A stretch of DNA of 64,000 nucleotides from an uncultured beta proteobacterium. Lineage in GTDB: Bacteria > Pseudomonadota > Gammaproteobacteria > Burkholderiales > Burkholderiaceae_C. The notes beneath the pieces were generated by a model that saw nothing but the letters and a program-made list of their open reading frames with translations, was not told where the DNA came from and did not search any database. Made by a program: the position numbers and the translations under genes. This document shows, in pieces, positions 9,554 to 24,663 of the stretch. The DNA is taken from the NCBI GenBank assembly GCA_903876735.1, contig CAIRAW010000030.1, positions 21,092 through 85,091 of the forward strand, written 5' to 3'. Numbering within the stretch: position 1 is the first letter of the stretch; each line of letters opens with the position of its first letter.

Positions 9554-10893
9554 TGGGGATCCCGCATTGGCGGCACCTGGTTCAATCGCAATTCCGCGGC
9601 CCGGGCATGCGCCTGCAAGCCCTCGCCATAAGCCAGTTCGGCGGCAATCAGACCCAGGGTCTGGGCGCCGGCCTGGCTCACTTCAATCAGGCTGGAACGC
9701 TTCTGGAAGTCATAGACCCCCAGCGGCGAGGAGAAGCGCGCCGTGCCACTGGTCGGCAGCACATGATTCGGTCCGGCGCAGTAGTCGCCCAGCGACTCGC
9801 TGGTGTAGGCGCCCAGGAAGATGGCGCCCGCATGTTTGAGCAATGGCTCCCAGCGTTGCGGCGCTTGGCTGCTGACTTCCAGGTGCTCGGGCGCGACCCG
9901 GTTGCTGATCTCACACGCCTCTCCCATGCTGCGCGTGAGGATGAGCGCACCACGGTCATTGAGTGATTGGGCGATGATCGCGCGACGCGGCATCAGGGGC
10001 AGCAGACGATCAATGGCCGACTGAACCTGCTCGATATAGGCGGCATCGGGACACAGCAAAATGCTCTGCGCCAGTTCGTCGTGCTCGGCCTGGCTGAACA
10101 GGTCCATCGCGACCCAGTCGGGCGGCGTCGTGCCATCGGCCAGCACCAGGATCTCGCTCGGGCCGGCAATCATGTCGATGCCGACCGTGCCAAAGACGCG
10201 GCGCTTGGCCGCTGCCACGTAGGCGTTGCCGGGGCCGGTGATTTTGTCCACCTTCGGGATGGTGACCGTGCCGTAGGCCAGCGCCGCCACGGCCTGCGCG
10301 CCGCCGATGGTGAAGGCACGGGAGACGCCAGCCACATAGGCTGCAGCCAACACCATCGCGTTCTTCTCGCCTTTGGGCGTGGGCACGACCATGATGATCT
10401 CATTGACGCCAGCCACGTGGGCGGGAATTGCATTCATCAACACGCTGGAAGGGTAAGTTGCCTTGCCGCCCGGCACGTAAATGCCAACCCGGTCCAGCGG
10501 CGTGACCTTCTGCCCGAGCAGGGTGCCGTCGACGTCGCGGTAACTCCAGCTCTCGCCACTGGCCTTCTTCTGCGCTTCATGGTAGCTGCGCACACGCCGC
10601 GCCGCTGCCTGCAGAGCCTCGCGCTGGGCGGCGGGAATCGAATCGAAAGCGGCTTTGAATTCCGCTTGCGTCAACTCCAGCGCGGCCATCGATGTGGCCT
10701 GCACGCCATCAAAGCGTGCCGTGTAGTCCAGCACCGCGGCGTCGCCGCGCTGTTGCACGTCAGCCAGGATGTCGGCCACACGCTGCTCGATTTCGGCATC
10801 GGCCTGCGCCGACCAGTGCAGTCGCGCCTTGAACTCAGCCTCAAAACTGGCGCTGGCGGTTGACAGACGGACGGGGAGAGCTTGGAGCGTCAT
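9550..10893 (-). CDS. hisD: Histidinol dehydrogenase
   Basis: Zinc- and NAD-dependent enzyme for the last two steps of histidine formation. The 447 residues include the signature region from [20 protein letters not shown] to [15 protein letters not shown], the [10 protein letters not shown] zinc/catalytic block and the C-terminal [18 protein letters not shown] with zinc ligands. It sits 27 bp after hisG and overlaps hisC. Confidence 0.97.
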   Translation of the reverse strand: MTLQALPVRLSTASASFEAEFKARLHWSAQADAEIEQRVADILADVQQRGDAAVLDYTARFDGVQATSMAALELTQAEFKAAFDSIPAAQREALQAAARRVRSYHEAQKKASGESWSYRDVDGTLLGQKVTPLDRVGIYVPGGKATYPSSVLMNAIPAHVAGVNEIIMVVPTPKGEKNAMVLAAAYVAGVSRAFTIGGAQAVAALAYGTVTIPKVDKITGPGNAYVAAAKRRVFGTVGIDMIAGPSEILVLADGTTPPDWVAMDLFSQAEHDELAQSILLCPDAAYIEQVQSAIDRLLPLMPRRAIIAQSLNDRGALILTRSMGEACEISNRVAPEHLEVSSQAPQRWEPLLKHAGAIFLGAYTSESLGDYCAGPNHVLPTSGTARFSSPLGVYDFQKRSSLIEVSQAGAQTLGLIAAELAYGEGLQAHARAAELRLNQVPPMRDPQ

Positions 10894-10920
10894 GGCAATT
10901 CTGAACGGTGAAAAAAGGAC

Positions 10921-11559
10921 TCAGGCGGGTATCGCCGCAGCAAAGGCATCGATGATGCGCCGGATCGGCGCCTGCTTGAGTTTGAGCGCAGCCTGGTTCA
11001 CGATCAGGCGCGAGCTGATGTCCATGATGCGCTCGACCTCGATCAGGTGATTGGCCTTCAGGGTGTTGCCGGTAGAGACCAGATCGACGATCGCATCTGC
11101 CAAGCCGACCAGCGGCGCGAGCTCCATGCTGCCGTAGAGCTTGATCAGGTCCACGTGCACGCCCTTGGTGGCAAAGAACTCGCGCGCGATCGCCACGTAC
11201 TTGGTGGCCACCTTCAGGCGCGAGCCCTGCTTGACGGCCGAGGCGTAATCAAAATCGGCGCGCACGGCCACGCTGATGCGGCACTTGGCAATCTGCAGAT
11301 CAAGCGGCTGGTACAGACCCTCGCTGCCATGCTCAAGCAGTGTGTCCTTGCCGGTGATGCCCAGATCGGCACCGCCATATTGCACATAGGTCGGCACATC
11401 AGTGGCGCGCACCACCAGCACACGCACGTCGCTCTGGTTGGTGGCGAGAATGAGTTTGCGCGATTTCTCCGGATCTTCCAGCACCTCGATACCGGCTGCG
11501 CGCAGCAGCGGCAGGGTTTCTTCGAATATTCTGCCCTTGGACAAAGCAAGCGTGATCAT
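10921..11559 (-). CDS. hisG: ATP phosphoribosyltransferase, short form
   Basis: First and committed step of histidine synthesis (ATP + PRPP). The 212 residues contain [25 protein letters not shown] and the PRPP-binding [19 protein letters not shown]. It lacks the C-terminal ACT-like regulatory domain of the ~300-residue form. Short HisG proteins need HisZ, a HisRS-like regulatory subunit, and no hisZ is present here. First gene of the his run, 53 bp after the bolA-like gene. Confidence 0.96.
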   Translation of the reverse strand: MITLALSKGRIFEETLPLLRAAGIEVLEDPEKSRKLILATNQSDVRVLVVRATDVPTYVQYGGADLGITGKDTLLEHGSEGLYQPLDLQIAKCRISVAVRADFDYASAVKQGSRLKVATKYVAIAREFFATKGVHVDLIKLYGSMELAPLVGLADAIVDLVSTGNTLKANHLIEVERIMDISSRLIVNQAALKLKQAPIRRIIDAFAAAIPA

Positions 11560-11612
11560 TTCATTCTTTCAGTATCTGACGCAATCGGACAGGTGTCCGA
11601 CTTGACTGCCTC

Positions 11613-11855
11613 TTACTTGGGTAAAGCCGCCCATTCGGCCGGCGTGTAGGCTTTGATCGACAAAGCATGCACCTCGTCGGTCTTCATTTTGTCACCCAGC
11701 GTGGCATAGACCATCTGGTGGCGCTGGATGGCGCGCTTGCCTTCAAATTCGGCGGAGACAAGGGTGGAAAACCAATGACGGCCGTCGCCGTCGAGCGTAA
11801 TGTGCTGGCACGCCAATTTGGCGGCAATCAGGTCCTTGATCTGGTCTGCATTCAT
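11613..11855 (-). CDS. BolA/IbaG-family protein
   Basis: Small BolA-fold protein of 80 residues with the helix-turn core HWFSTLVSAEFEGKRAIQRHQMVYATLG and the C-terminal VHALSIKAYTPAEW. Family members partner monothiol glutaredoxins in iron-sulfur handling; IbaG (YrbA) is usually next to mla and murA. Here it lies after an ABC-2 exporter, 32 bp away, and directly before hisG. The usual murA is missing. Confidence 0.88.
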   Translation of the reverse strand: MNADQIKDLIAAKLACQHITLDGDGRHWFSTLVSAEFEGKRAIQRHQMVYATLGDKMKTDEVHALSIKAYTPAEWAALPK

Positions 11856-11887
11856 CTCAATCGTCCATTTAGGAATAGGTAAGCAGC

Positions 11888-12639
11888 TTAACTGCGAATT
11901 TTGTAACCGCTGCGCAGCAGCGCCACCGCCACCGCGCTGATGACCGCCAGTGCGCCGCCCACGACGGCCAGGCTGAGCCAGGGCGAAACATCGCTGACAC
12001 CAAAGAAGCCGTAACGGAAGCCGTCAATCATGTAGAAGAACAGGTTCAAGTGGCTCACGGTCTGCCAGAACGGCGGCAGCGAATGAATCGAATAAAAAAC
12101 ACCGCTCAGGAACGTCATGGGCATGACAACAAAATTCTGGAATGCCGCGAGCTGGTCAAACTTTTCTGCCCACAGACCGGCAATCAGGCCCAGCGTACCC
12201 ATGAGGGCCGCGCCGAGCACGCCGAAAGTCAGAATCCAAAGCGGCGCGATGAAACTGATATCCGTGAACAGTGCTGACACCGCAAACACGCCCAGGCCAA
12301 CGACCAGACCGCGGATCACAGCGGCACCGACGTAGGCAGCAAACCAGTTCATGTAGGACAGGGGCGTGAGCATCAGAAACACCAGATTGCCCATGACCTT
12401 GCTCATGATCAGTGACGAAGAACTGTTGGCAAAAGCGTTTTGCAGCAGGCTCATCATGGCCAGGCCCGGCACCAGAAAAGCGGTGTAACTGACCTGGCCG
12501 TAAACCTTGACGTGCGACTCCAGCGCGTGGCCGAAGATCAACAGGTAGAGCATGGCAGTCAGCACCGGCCCGGCGATGGTCTGAAACGCCACGCGCCAGA
12601 AGCGCAGGACTTCCTTGTAAAGGAGTGTTTGCCAGCCGT

Positions 12640-12643
<4 letters not shown>
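11888..12643 (-). CDS. ABC-2 type transporter permease
   Basis: Integral membrane subunit of 251 residues with six predicted membrane segments and the ABC-2 family pattern (PLSYMNWFAAYVGAA, then PMTFLSGVFYSIHSLPPFW before the last segments). It overlaps its ATPase gene by 4 bp and resembles NodJ/YadH-type exporters. In Burkholderiales this pair regularly lies between mlaB and bolA, so a role in envelope lipid or polysaccharide export is plausible but unproven. Confidence 0.9.
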
Positions 12644-13584
<941 letters not shown>

Positions 13585-13592
13585 GGACAAAT

Positions 13593-13868
13593 TCAAGCCG
13601 ACGCCAGCAGGTCCATGATGCCGTACAGGGTCGCCAGGTCATGCAGGCGAGTCGGCAAGCCACGGATCGAAAAGCGCTTGCCCAGCGCCAGACTCTCGCG
13701 CCGGAACTCAAGCAACACGGCCAGTGCCGAAGAATCGAACCGGCTCAGCCCTGTGGCGTCCACCACCACATCGGGTCCGGTCTGCGCACGCAAACCCTGC
13801 ACCAGCATACGCAGGCAGGCGTTGGCCTGGGCGTGGGTCAACTCTTTTGGCAGCACCAGCACGGTCAA
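13593..13868 (-). CDS. mlaB: STAS-domain protein MlaB
   Basis: Cytosolic STAS subunit of the MlaFEDB phospholipid transporter, 91 residues or fewer. The core VVVDATGLSRFDSSALAVLLEFRRES matches the SpoIIAA/MlaB fold with the conserved Ser-Ser. The start is non-ATG: TTG at 13868 overlaps the mlaC stop (TTGA), while the GTG at 13862 has AGGG six bases upstream and may be the true start. Confidence 0.88.
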   Translation of the reverse strand: MTVLVLPKELTHAQANACLRMLVQGLRAQTGPDVVVDATGLSRFDSSALAVLLEFRRESLALGKRFSIRGLPTRLHDLATLYGIMDLLASA

Positions 13869-14503
13869 CCCTTCTTGGCGTTGGTCTTGTTGCGCTCGGT
13901 CAACGTGGTGATCAAGCCATTGATGCCCTTGGCGCTGATTTCCTGGGCAAACTGGCTGCGGTAGGTTTCCACCAGCCAGACGCCCAGTACGTTCATATTG
14001 AAAATCTTCCAGCCAGCGCCCTCGCCTGGCGTCTTTTCGAGCCGGTAGTCGAGTTGGATGGCGTCACCGCGGCCCTTGACTTCGGTGCGAACCACCACCT
14101 CTTTGTCTTCTGCAGCAGCGCGCATCGGCTTGATGGCAATGGTCTGGTCACTGACCTGGGTCAAGGCACCGGCGTAGGTGCGCACCAGCAGGATCTTGAA
14201 CTCGTCCTGCAAGTGCTTTTGTTGCTCCGGCGTGGCCTGGCGCCAAGTGGGGCCGACGGCCATGGCCGTCATGCGCTGGAAATTGACGTTGGGCATGACC
14301 TTGCCATCGACCAGGGCGATGATGCGCGACAGGTCACCGCTCTGGATCGCCTTGTCGGCCTTGATGTTGTCGAGCACCTCGGTTGACAGGCGCTTGATCA
14401 GGGCGTCGGCCGCTTCGTCCGCTGCACGCGCCGGAAGCACCAGCAGGGTCGAAACGCCCAGCAACAGCATGGCAAACAGCCGGCGCGAAAACGCAATCTT
14501 CAT
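13865..14503 (-). CDS. mlaC: Periplasmic phospholipid-binding protein MlaC
   Basis: Soluble shuttle that carries phospholipid between the outer-membrane MlaA complex and the inner-membrane MlaFEDB complex. The 212 residues start with a Sec signal peptide (RRLFAMLLLGVSTLLVLPARA-AD), followed by the Ttg2D/MlaC fold (MPNVNFQRMTAMAVG, FKILLVRTYAGAL, NMNVLGVWLVETYRSQF). It overlaps mlaA and mlaB by 4 bp each. Confidence 0.94.
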   Translation of the reverse strand: MKIAFSRRLFAMLLLGVSTLLVLPARAADEAADALIKRLSTEVLDNIKADKAIQSGDLSRIIALVDGKVMPNVNFQRMTAMAVGPTWRQATPEQQKHLQDEFKILLVRTYAGALTQVSDQTIAIKPMRAAAEDKEVVVRTEVKGRGDAIQLDYRLEKTPGEGAGWKIFNMNVLGVWLVETYRSQFAQEISAKGINGLITTLTERNKTNAKKG

Positions 14504-15363
14504 GGTTTGACTTTCTCTTCTCCGGAAACTCCGGTGTTGCTTAACGTTTCAGCCGCATGATTGGTTGGCGCGGGGCTGGGTGGTACGCTCTGGGGCGTGC
14601 TGGAATCCGTCGGGTTCGAGGCCGCATCGCCCGTTTCGTCTTCCGGTGGATTGCCGTCAAAAATCACGCTGCGCCGGCGCTGCAAGTAGGCGTCACGCAT
14701 GAAGCTGTAGCGGTCCAACGCCGCCTCTTCAAGCATATTGCCAGCCTTGAGCAGATCAGAGCGCGCATCGATGGCACGGACCGCCGTCGCCGTGTTGCGG
14801 GTTGGGACATGCGGAACGGCCACCACCAGATCACCCTTCCAGTCCACTGGCAGGGCTACCGTGTCGCGCAGACTCGACGACCCGAGTAGCGGCAGCACCA
14901 GATAAGGGCCGGGCGCCACCCCCCAGTAACCCAGGGTATGGCCAAAATCCTTGGTGTGTTTTTCGATGTCCATTTCAGTGGCGACATCGAACAAACCGCC
15001 CCAGCCGAGGAAGGTGTTGACACCGACACGCCGCAGGCTGTCGAAGCTGGCCTGGCCCTTGAATTGCAGGACATTGTTGACCAGCGACCAGACATCTTCC
15101 AGATTTTCGAAGAAATTGCCAATGCCCTGGCGTATGCGTTCCGGGATCCCGTCGCGGTACCCGGTCGCAACAGGTTTCAGGACTGCGGCATCAAGCGTGT
15201 CGTTGAAACGGTAAACCGCGCGGTTGAATGGCTCCAGTGGATCGCGCGGATTGGCATTGGGTCCGCTGGCACAACCGCCCAACGTCAACAGGACCAGCAG
15301 CAGGCCAGCCCAGCGAGCCCGCGCACGGCCCGAATCAACAAGAATCGTAAAAACCCAGAACAC
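14500..15363 (-). CDS. mlaA: Outer-membrane lipoprotein MlaA (VacJ)
   Basis: Outer-membrane lipoprotein that removes mislocalised phospholipid from the outer leaflet. The lipobox LTLGGC puts the acylated Cys near residue 31. The MlaA core follows (DPLEPFNRAVYRFND, GIGNFFENLEDVWSLVNNVLQ, GHTLGYWGVAPGPYLVLPLLG). A Ser/Pro-rich tail extends past the family core. The GTG at 15363 is the only sensible in-frame start, 2 bp after mlaD. Together with MlaF, E, D, C and B it forms a full Mla pathway in one operon. Confidence 0.94.
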   Translation of the reverse strand: MFWVFTILVDSGRARARWAGLLLVLLTLGGCASGPNANPRDPLEPFNRAVYRFNDTLDAAVLKPVATGYRDGIPERIRQGIGNFFENLEDVWSLVNNVLQFKGQASFDSLRRVGVNTFLGWGGLFDVATEMDIEKHTKDFGHTLGYWGVAPGPYLVLPLLGSSSLRDTVALPVDWKGDLVVAVPHVPTRNTATAVRAIDARSDLLKAGNMLEEAALDRYSFMRDAYLQRRRSVIFDGNPPEDETGDAASNPTDSSTPQSVPPSPAPTNHAAETLSNTGVSGEEKVKP

Positions 15364-15365
15364 GC

Positions 15366-15854
15366 TTATTTCTTTCCCTTGGCGGCGTCGGCGGAACTAC
15401 CCTCGGCGGCCTTGCTGTAGAGGAACTGGCTGATCATGCTCTCGAGCACCATGGCCGACTGGGTGCTGGTTACGGTGTCGCCCTCGGCCAGCACCTTCTC
15501 GTCGGCGCCAGGCTCTAGGCCCAAGTATTGCTCGCCGAGCAGACCGCTGGTCAAAATTTTCAGGGAACTGTCCTTCGGAAACGCATAGCGGTTTTCCATC
15601 GCCAGCGTGACACGGGCCTGGAAGGACTTGTCATCAAACGAAATCTTTTCCACGCGCCCCACGACCACGCCGGCGCTGCGCACCGCCGCCTTGGGCTTGA
15701 GACCGCCGATGTTGTCGAACTTGGCGTTCAGCACATAGCTCTTTTGAAAGCTCAGGCTCAGCAAATTAGCCGACTGCAAGGCCAGGAACAGGATCGCGAC
15801 GGCACCGATCAGGACAAAAAGTCCGACCCAAACATCATTCTTCGAACGCTGCAT
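15366..15854 (-). CDS. mlaD: MCE-domain protein MlaD
   Basis: Membrane-anchored MCE protein forming the hexameric periplasmic ring of the Mla transporter. The 162 residues have one N-terminal membrane helix (VGLFVLIGAVAILFLALQSANL), the MCE core (FDNIGGLKPKAAVRSAGVVVGRVEKI) and the GLLGEQYLGLEPG motif. mlaE ends 64 bp upstream and mlaA follows after 2 bp. Confidence 0.95.
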   Translation of the reverse strand: MQRSKNDVWVGLFVLIGAVAILFLALQSANLLSLSFQKSYVLNAKFDNIGGLKPKAAVRSAGVVVGRVEKISFDDKSFQARVTLAMENRYAFPKDSSLKILTSGLLGEQYLGLEPGADEKVLAEGDTVTSTQSAMVLESMISQFLYSKAAEGSSADAAKGKK

Positions 15855-15918
15855 AAGAAACCTACCTAACTTTCAATATTCAAATACCCCTTGCGCACAG
15901 AGCCAAGTCGCAAGCGGT

Positions 15919-16701
15919 TCAAATGGTAAACATCATCGCCGTCAGGATGAAGTCAAGCCCGAGTACGGCGAGCGACGACACCACCACGGTGCGGGTTGTT
16001 GCGCTGGCCACACCTTCTGGCGTGGGCTGGGCGTCGAAACCCTGCAACAGCGCCACAAAAGTGACGGTAAAACCAAACACGATGCTCTTGATGACGCCGT
16101 TGCCCAGATCCTGCCAGACATCGACACCTTCCTGGATCTGGCTCCAGAACGAGCCACCATCAACGCCGATCATGACCACCCCCACCGCCCAACCACCAAT
16201 AATGCCCATGGCGCTGAAAACAGCCGCCAGCAAGGGCATGGTGATGACGCCGGCCCAGAAACGCGGTGCCAGCACGCGCTGCACCGGGTCCACCGCCATC
16301 ATTTCCATCACGCTGATCTGCTCGCCTGCTTTCATGAGCCCGATCTCGGCCGTCAGCGAGGTGCCGGCGCGTCCCGCAAACAGCAAGGCCGTCACCACCG
16401 GCCCGAGTTCGCGCACCAGTGTCAGCGTCACCAGCAGACCCAGGGCCGACGACGAACCATAGCGCTGCAAGGTGTAATAACCCTGCAGGCCAAACACAAA
16501 ACCGACAAACAGGCCGGAGACGGCAATGATAGCCAGGGAGTAGTTGCCCAGAAAATGAATCTGGTCACGGATCAGGCCAAAGCGCTTCAGGCTCGGGCCC
16601 AGGGTCGCGAGCAGACGCAGGAACAGGCGCGCGCCATGCCCGAGGTCGGCCAGTTGCGAACGCACGGCAAAGCCGACATCACCCGGTTTGTACCAGCTCA
16701 T
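15919..16701 (-). CDS. mlaE: Phospholipid ABC transporter permease MlaE
   Basis: Inner-membrane permease of the Mla system, 260 residues. The MlaE/DUF140 pattern is clear: VRELGPVVTALLFAGRAGTSLTAEIGLMKAGEQISVMEMMAVDPVQRVLAPRFWAG, plus several hydrophobic segments. It overlaps mlaF by 4 bp. Confidence 0.96.
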   Translation of the reverse strand: MSWYKPGDVGFAVRSQLADLGHGARLFLRLLATLGPSLKRFGLIRDQIHFLGNYSLAIIAVSGLFVGFVFGLQGYYTLQRYGSSSALGLLVTLTLVRELGPVVTALLFAGRAGTSLTAEIGLMKAGEQISVMEMMAVDPVQRVLAPRFWAGVITMPLLAAVFSAMGIIGGWAVGVVMIGVDGGSFWSQIQEGVDVWQDLGNGVIKSIVFGFTVTFVALLQGFDAQPTPEGVASATTRTVVVSSLAVLGLDFILTAMMFTI

Positions 16702-17516
16702 GCTTCAACCCCCAATCCAAAATCGGCATTGACAGAAAGGCCGGGGTAATGAAAACGCACCGGGCCGTCAGACAGGGCATTGACATACTGATAGACCAGC
16801 GGGTCGGTGCTGTGAAGGACCTGCTCGGGCGTGCCCTGGGTCGCCACCTTGCCATTGGCCAGGATGATCACATGGTCGGCAATCGACATGGTTTGTTCCA
16901 ACTCATGGGAAACAAAAATGCTGGTCAGACCCATCGAATCGTTAAGTTGGCGAATCAGGCGGGCAGAGGTGCCGGTCGAGATCGGGTCCAGTCCGGAAAA
17001 CGGCTCGTCGTACATGACCAGGTCCGGGTCCAGCGCAATCGCGCGCGCCAGCGCAACACGCCGCGCCATGCCGCCAGAGACATCGCTGGGCGCCAGGTCC
17101 CGCGCGCCGCGCAGACCGACGGCATTGAGCTTCATCAGCACGATGTCTCGAATCAGGGTTTCAGGCAGATCGGTGTGCTCGCGCAAAGGGAAAGCGACAT
17201 TGTCAAACACCGAGAGGTCGGCAAACAGGGCGCCGAACTGGAACAGCATGCCCATGCGGCGCCGGGCTGCATACAACTGCGTCTGGTCCATGAGGCCGAC
17301 GTCCTGCCCGTCAAACAGCATTTCGCCCGACTGGGCCCGGTTCTGTCCACCGATCAGGCGCAGGATGGTGGTCTTGCCACCACCAGAAGCACCCATCAGC
17401 GCCGTCACTTTGCCACGCGGAACAGACACCGAAACGTCGTCCAGAATCACGCGCTCGCCGTACCCGAAGGTCAGGTGACGCATTTCGACAAGGGATTCTG
17501 AAGCGGGTGCGGCCAT
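16698..17516 (-). CDS. mlaF: Phospholipid ABC transporter ATPase MlaF
   Basis: ATPase of the Mla phospholipid transporter, 272 residues. Walker A is GASGGGKTT, the signature [16 protein letters not shown] and Walker [14 protein letters not shown], with the His switch in [10 protein letters not shown]. Homologues begin near the ATG at 17516. A longer frame from the ATG at 17555 would translate through the hairpin at 17523-17543. No clear Shine-Dalgarno sequence precedes 17516. First gene of mlaFEDACB. Confidence 0.93.
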   Translation of the reverse strand: MAAPASESLVEMRHLTFGYGERVILDDVSVSVPRGKVTALMGASGGGKTTILRLIGGQNRAQSGEMLFDGQDVGLMDQTQLYAARRRMGMLFQFGALFADLSVFDNVAFPLREHTDLPETLIRDIVLMKLNAVGLRGARDLAPSDVSGGMARRVALARAIALDPDLVMYDEPFSGLDPISTGTSARLIRQLNDSMGLTSIFVSHELEQTMSIADHVIILANGKVATQGTPEQVLHSTDPLVYQYVNALSDGPVRFHYPGLSVNADFGLGVEA

Positions 17517-17522
17517 GGTGAG

Positions 17523-17543
17523 AAAAAGCCGGGCAAACCCGGC
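17523..17543 (-). terminator. Terminator/attenuator-like hairpin abutting the mlaF start
   Basis: On the minus strand GCCGGG-TTTG-CCCGGC is followed by TTTTTCT, a textbook intrinsic terminator. It lies 81-55 bp after the gltD stop and its U-run ends about 5 nt before the mlaF ATG. It can end gltBD transcripts. An upstream CCGGG (about 17546-17550) could pair alternatively, as in an attenuator. Confidence 0.65.
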
Positions 17544-17597
17544 AACCCGGATCATACGGGATTACCCGAGTTCACACCTTATTGCATACCCAAGACC

Positions 17598-19064
17598 TCA
17601 GCGTGGCAAGGTGCTCGCCCCCATCAGGAATTCGTCAACCGCGCGGGCCGCCTGCCGCCCTTCGCGGATGGCCCAGACCACCAGGCTCTGGCCACGCCGG
17701 ATGTCGCCCGCGGCAAAGACCTTGTCGACATTGGTGGCATAGCCCCCGACCAGTTCCGTGCTGGCCTTGGCGTTGCCCCGTGCGTCGAGCTCGACACCAA
17801 AAGACTGCAACACCGAGGCCACCGGGCTGACAAAGCCCATGGCCAGCAGCACCAGATCGGCTTTCATGACCTGCTCGCTGTCTGCGACCTCGACCATCTT
17901 GCCGTCCTTCCATTCGACGCGCACGGTCTTGAGTCCGGTGACCTTGCCTTTTTCGCCGATGAACTCCTTGGTGGAGATGGCGAATTCGCGGGTGCAGCCT
18001 TCGTCATGGCTGGAGCTGGTGCGCAACTTGAGCGGCCAGTAAGGCCAGGTCATGGGGCGATTTTCTTCCACGGGCGGTTGCGGCATCACCTCAAACTGGG
18101 TAACGCTGGCCGCTCCGTGGCGGTTGCTGGTGCCGACGCAATCAGAACCCGTATCTCCGCCGCCGATCACAATGACGTGCTTGCCATCGGCGCGCAACTG
18201 ACCCTTGAGTTTGTCGCCGGCATTGACCTTGTTTTGCTGCGGCAGGAACTCCATGGCGAAATGAACGCCGTCAAGTTCACGCCCCGGCACTGCCAGGTCG
18301 CGCGACTGCTCGGCGCCACCGGTCAGGATGATCGCATCAAAGTCCTTTTGCAACTGCTCTGGCGTGATGCTTTCCTTGGCCCAGTTCGTAACCTTGCTGC
18401 CCTTGGGCAGGGTGCCGACCAGCACGCCGGTGCGAACCGCCACGCCTTCCTTTTGCATCTGCTCGACACGGCGGTCGATGTGCGACTTTTCCATCTTGAA
18501 GTCAGGAATGCCGTAGCGCAGCAGGCCACCAACGCGGTCGTTCTTCTCGAACAGGGTCACGTCGTGACCGACACGCGCCAACTGCTGCGCTGCGGCCATG
18601 CCGGCCGGGCCGGAGCCGACCACGGCCACTTTCTTACCGCTCTTGTGCGCGGGAACTTGCGGCTGGACCCAGCCCTCGCTCCAGGCGCGGTCGATGATGG
18701 CGTGCTCGATCGACTTGATGCCCACCGCGGCATCGCTCACGTTCAGGGTGCAGGCGGCCTCGCAGGGCGCCGGGCAGATGCGACCGGTGAACTCGGGAAA
18801 ATTATTGGTGCTGTGCAGCACCGTAATCGCGTTCTTCCAATCGCCGCGGTAAACGAGGTCGTTGAAGTCCGGAATGATGTTGTTGACCGGGCAGCCGTTG
18901 TTGCAGAACGGCGTGCCGCAGTCCATGCAGCGCGCTGCCTGCAGCTTGGCCTGTGACTCGTCCAGACCGACCACGAATTCGCGGTAATGCTTGAGGCGCT
19001 CGGCCGCAGGCTTGTAGCCCTCTTCGATGCGCTCAATCTCCATGAAGCCAGTGACTTTTCCCAT
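17598..19064 (-). CDS. gltD: Glutamate synthase small subunit
   Basis: NADPH-oxidising beta subunit of glutamate synthase. The 488 residues carry two N-terminal cysteine clusters ([17 protein letters not shown] and [12 protein letters not shown]) for iron-sulfur clusters, the FAD site [15 protein letters not shown] and the NADPH site [11 protein letters not shown]. The ATG at 19064 ([12 protein letters not shown]) matches the family start; the frame continues to 19097. It lies 29 bp downstream of gltB. Confidence 0.96.
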   Translation of the reverse strand: MGKVTGFMEIERIEEGYKPAAERLKHYREFVVGLDESQAKLQAARCMDCGTPFCNNGCPVNNIIPDFNDLVYRGDWKNAITVLHSTNNFPEFTGRICPAPCEAACTLNVSDAAVGIKSIEHAIIDRAWSEGWVQPQVPAHKSGKKVAVVGSGPAGMAAAQQLARVGHDVTLFEKNDRVGGLLRYGIPDFKMEKSHIDRRVEQMQKEGVAVRTGVLVGTLPKGSKVTNWAKESITPEQLQKDFDAIILTGGAEQSRDLAVPGRELDGVHFAMEFLPQQNKVNAGDKLKGQLRADGKHVIVIGGGDTGSDCVGTSNRHGAASVTQFEVMPQPPVEENRPMTWPYWPLKLRTSSSHDEGCTREFAISTKEFIGEKGKVTGLKTVRVEWKDGKMVEVADSEQVMKADLVLLAMGFVSPVASVLQSFGVELDARGNAKASTELVGGYATNVDKVFAAGDIRRGQSLVVWAIREGRQAARAVDEFLMGASTLPR

Positions 19065-19093
19065 GATTCCTGTCCTTTTCGTCTTTAACTGAT

Positions 19094-23785
<4,692 letters not shown>

Positions 23786-23816
23786 GGCGTGTTCCTAATA
23801 AATGTCAGATTCAGAG

Positions 23817-23845
23817 AGAATACCGCAATGCAACAAAAGTGCCAA
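23817..23845 (-). promoter_or_regulatory. Predicted gltBD promoter
   Basis: On the minus strand TTGGCA (23840-23845) and TATTCT (23817-23822) are separated by exactly 17 bp, matching 5/6 and 4/6 of the sigma-70 consensus. The leader to the gltB ATG is about 25 nt and contains AGGAAC. The RAYT-associated sequence begins only 11 bp upstream of the -35 box. Confidence 0.55.
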
Positions 23846-23856
23846 GAAGAATAATA

Positions 23857-23906
23857 GGGGTCAGATTCCAATTATTTCTTGACTTAATTAATCAATGAAT
23901 AATTGG
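23857..23906. repeat. RAYT-associated terminal repeat with inverted arms
   Basis: GGGGTCAGATTCCAATTATT (23857-23876) faces AATAATTGGGGACATATC (from 23898). The 9 bp arms CCAATTATT and AATAATTGG are perfect inverted repeats with a 21 bp loop. The AT-rich block contrasts with the GC-rich surroundings and lies between the transposase stop and the gltB promoter, as expected of the REP-like end recognised by such a transposase. Confidence 0.65.
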
Positions 23907-23959
23907 GGACATATCAAATTAAGGCTTTTCGAGCCCCTTTTGCGCACAGCTGGCCGGCT

Positions 23960-24658
23960 TCAGTCGACCTTCAGACTGGCCAGCGGTCTTCCGGCCCTGA
24001 GTTTGCTGACCCGGCGCTCGGTTCGCTTTTGCAACTCTGCGACAAAATCGGGCTCTCCCAGCGCCCAGCCGCTCAAGGCCGAGCGCGTCAGCGCATCGCC
24101 CTGTGCCGGACTGACGCCGGACTGCACCAAATCGGCGTACGCTGCCTCACGGGCAAAGGGCGTGTTGCCCAACTCCCACATCAGGGCATGGGGCGTGATC
24201 AGTTTGTCGGTGCGCAGACCGGCGTAATGCCCATAACTGGACCACGGGTAGTCGCCCGGTGTCGCCACCAGTCCGGCACGCACCGGATTGAGGTCGATGT
24301 AGGCCATGCAGGCCAGCAGGTAGCGCTCGCTCTGGATCAGTGCGGATTTGTAGCGCCCTTCCCATAAGGTGCCGCTGCGCTGCTGGCTGTCATTGAAGTA
24401 GCGCACATAACGCCGGCCCAGCGCCTGCATCATCTGAGGCAAGCCATCGGGCGTCTGCGGTGTGGCCAACAGATGAAAGTGGTTGCTCATCAGCACGTAA
24501 GCGTGGATAGAGACACCAAACTTGCGCGCATTTTCCGCCAGCAGGTCCAGCAGGGTCTGGTAATCGGCAGGGGAGGCAAAAATGGCCTGCCGGTTGTTGC
24601 CGCGCTGGATCACGTGGTGCGCAAAACCGGGCAAGGTGAGGCGGGGCAGGCGCGCCAT
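23960..24658 (-). mobile_element. REP-associated tyrosine transposase (RAYT, Y1/TnpA_REP family)
   Basis: HUH/Y1-type single-strand nuclease of 232 residues related to IS200/IS605 transposases. The HUH motif is His60-Phe-His62 in LMSNHFHLLATPQ, and the probable catalytic tyrosine is Tyr120 in AYIDLNPVRAGLV. The conserved start GFAHHVIQRGNNRQ and WEGRYKSALI are also present. It is full length and apparently intact. It starts only 5 bp after the methyltransferase gene, in the same direction, and is followed by its putative recognition repeat and then gltB. Confidence 0.93.
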
Positions 24659-24663
24659 GGACG

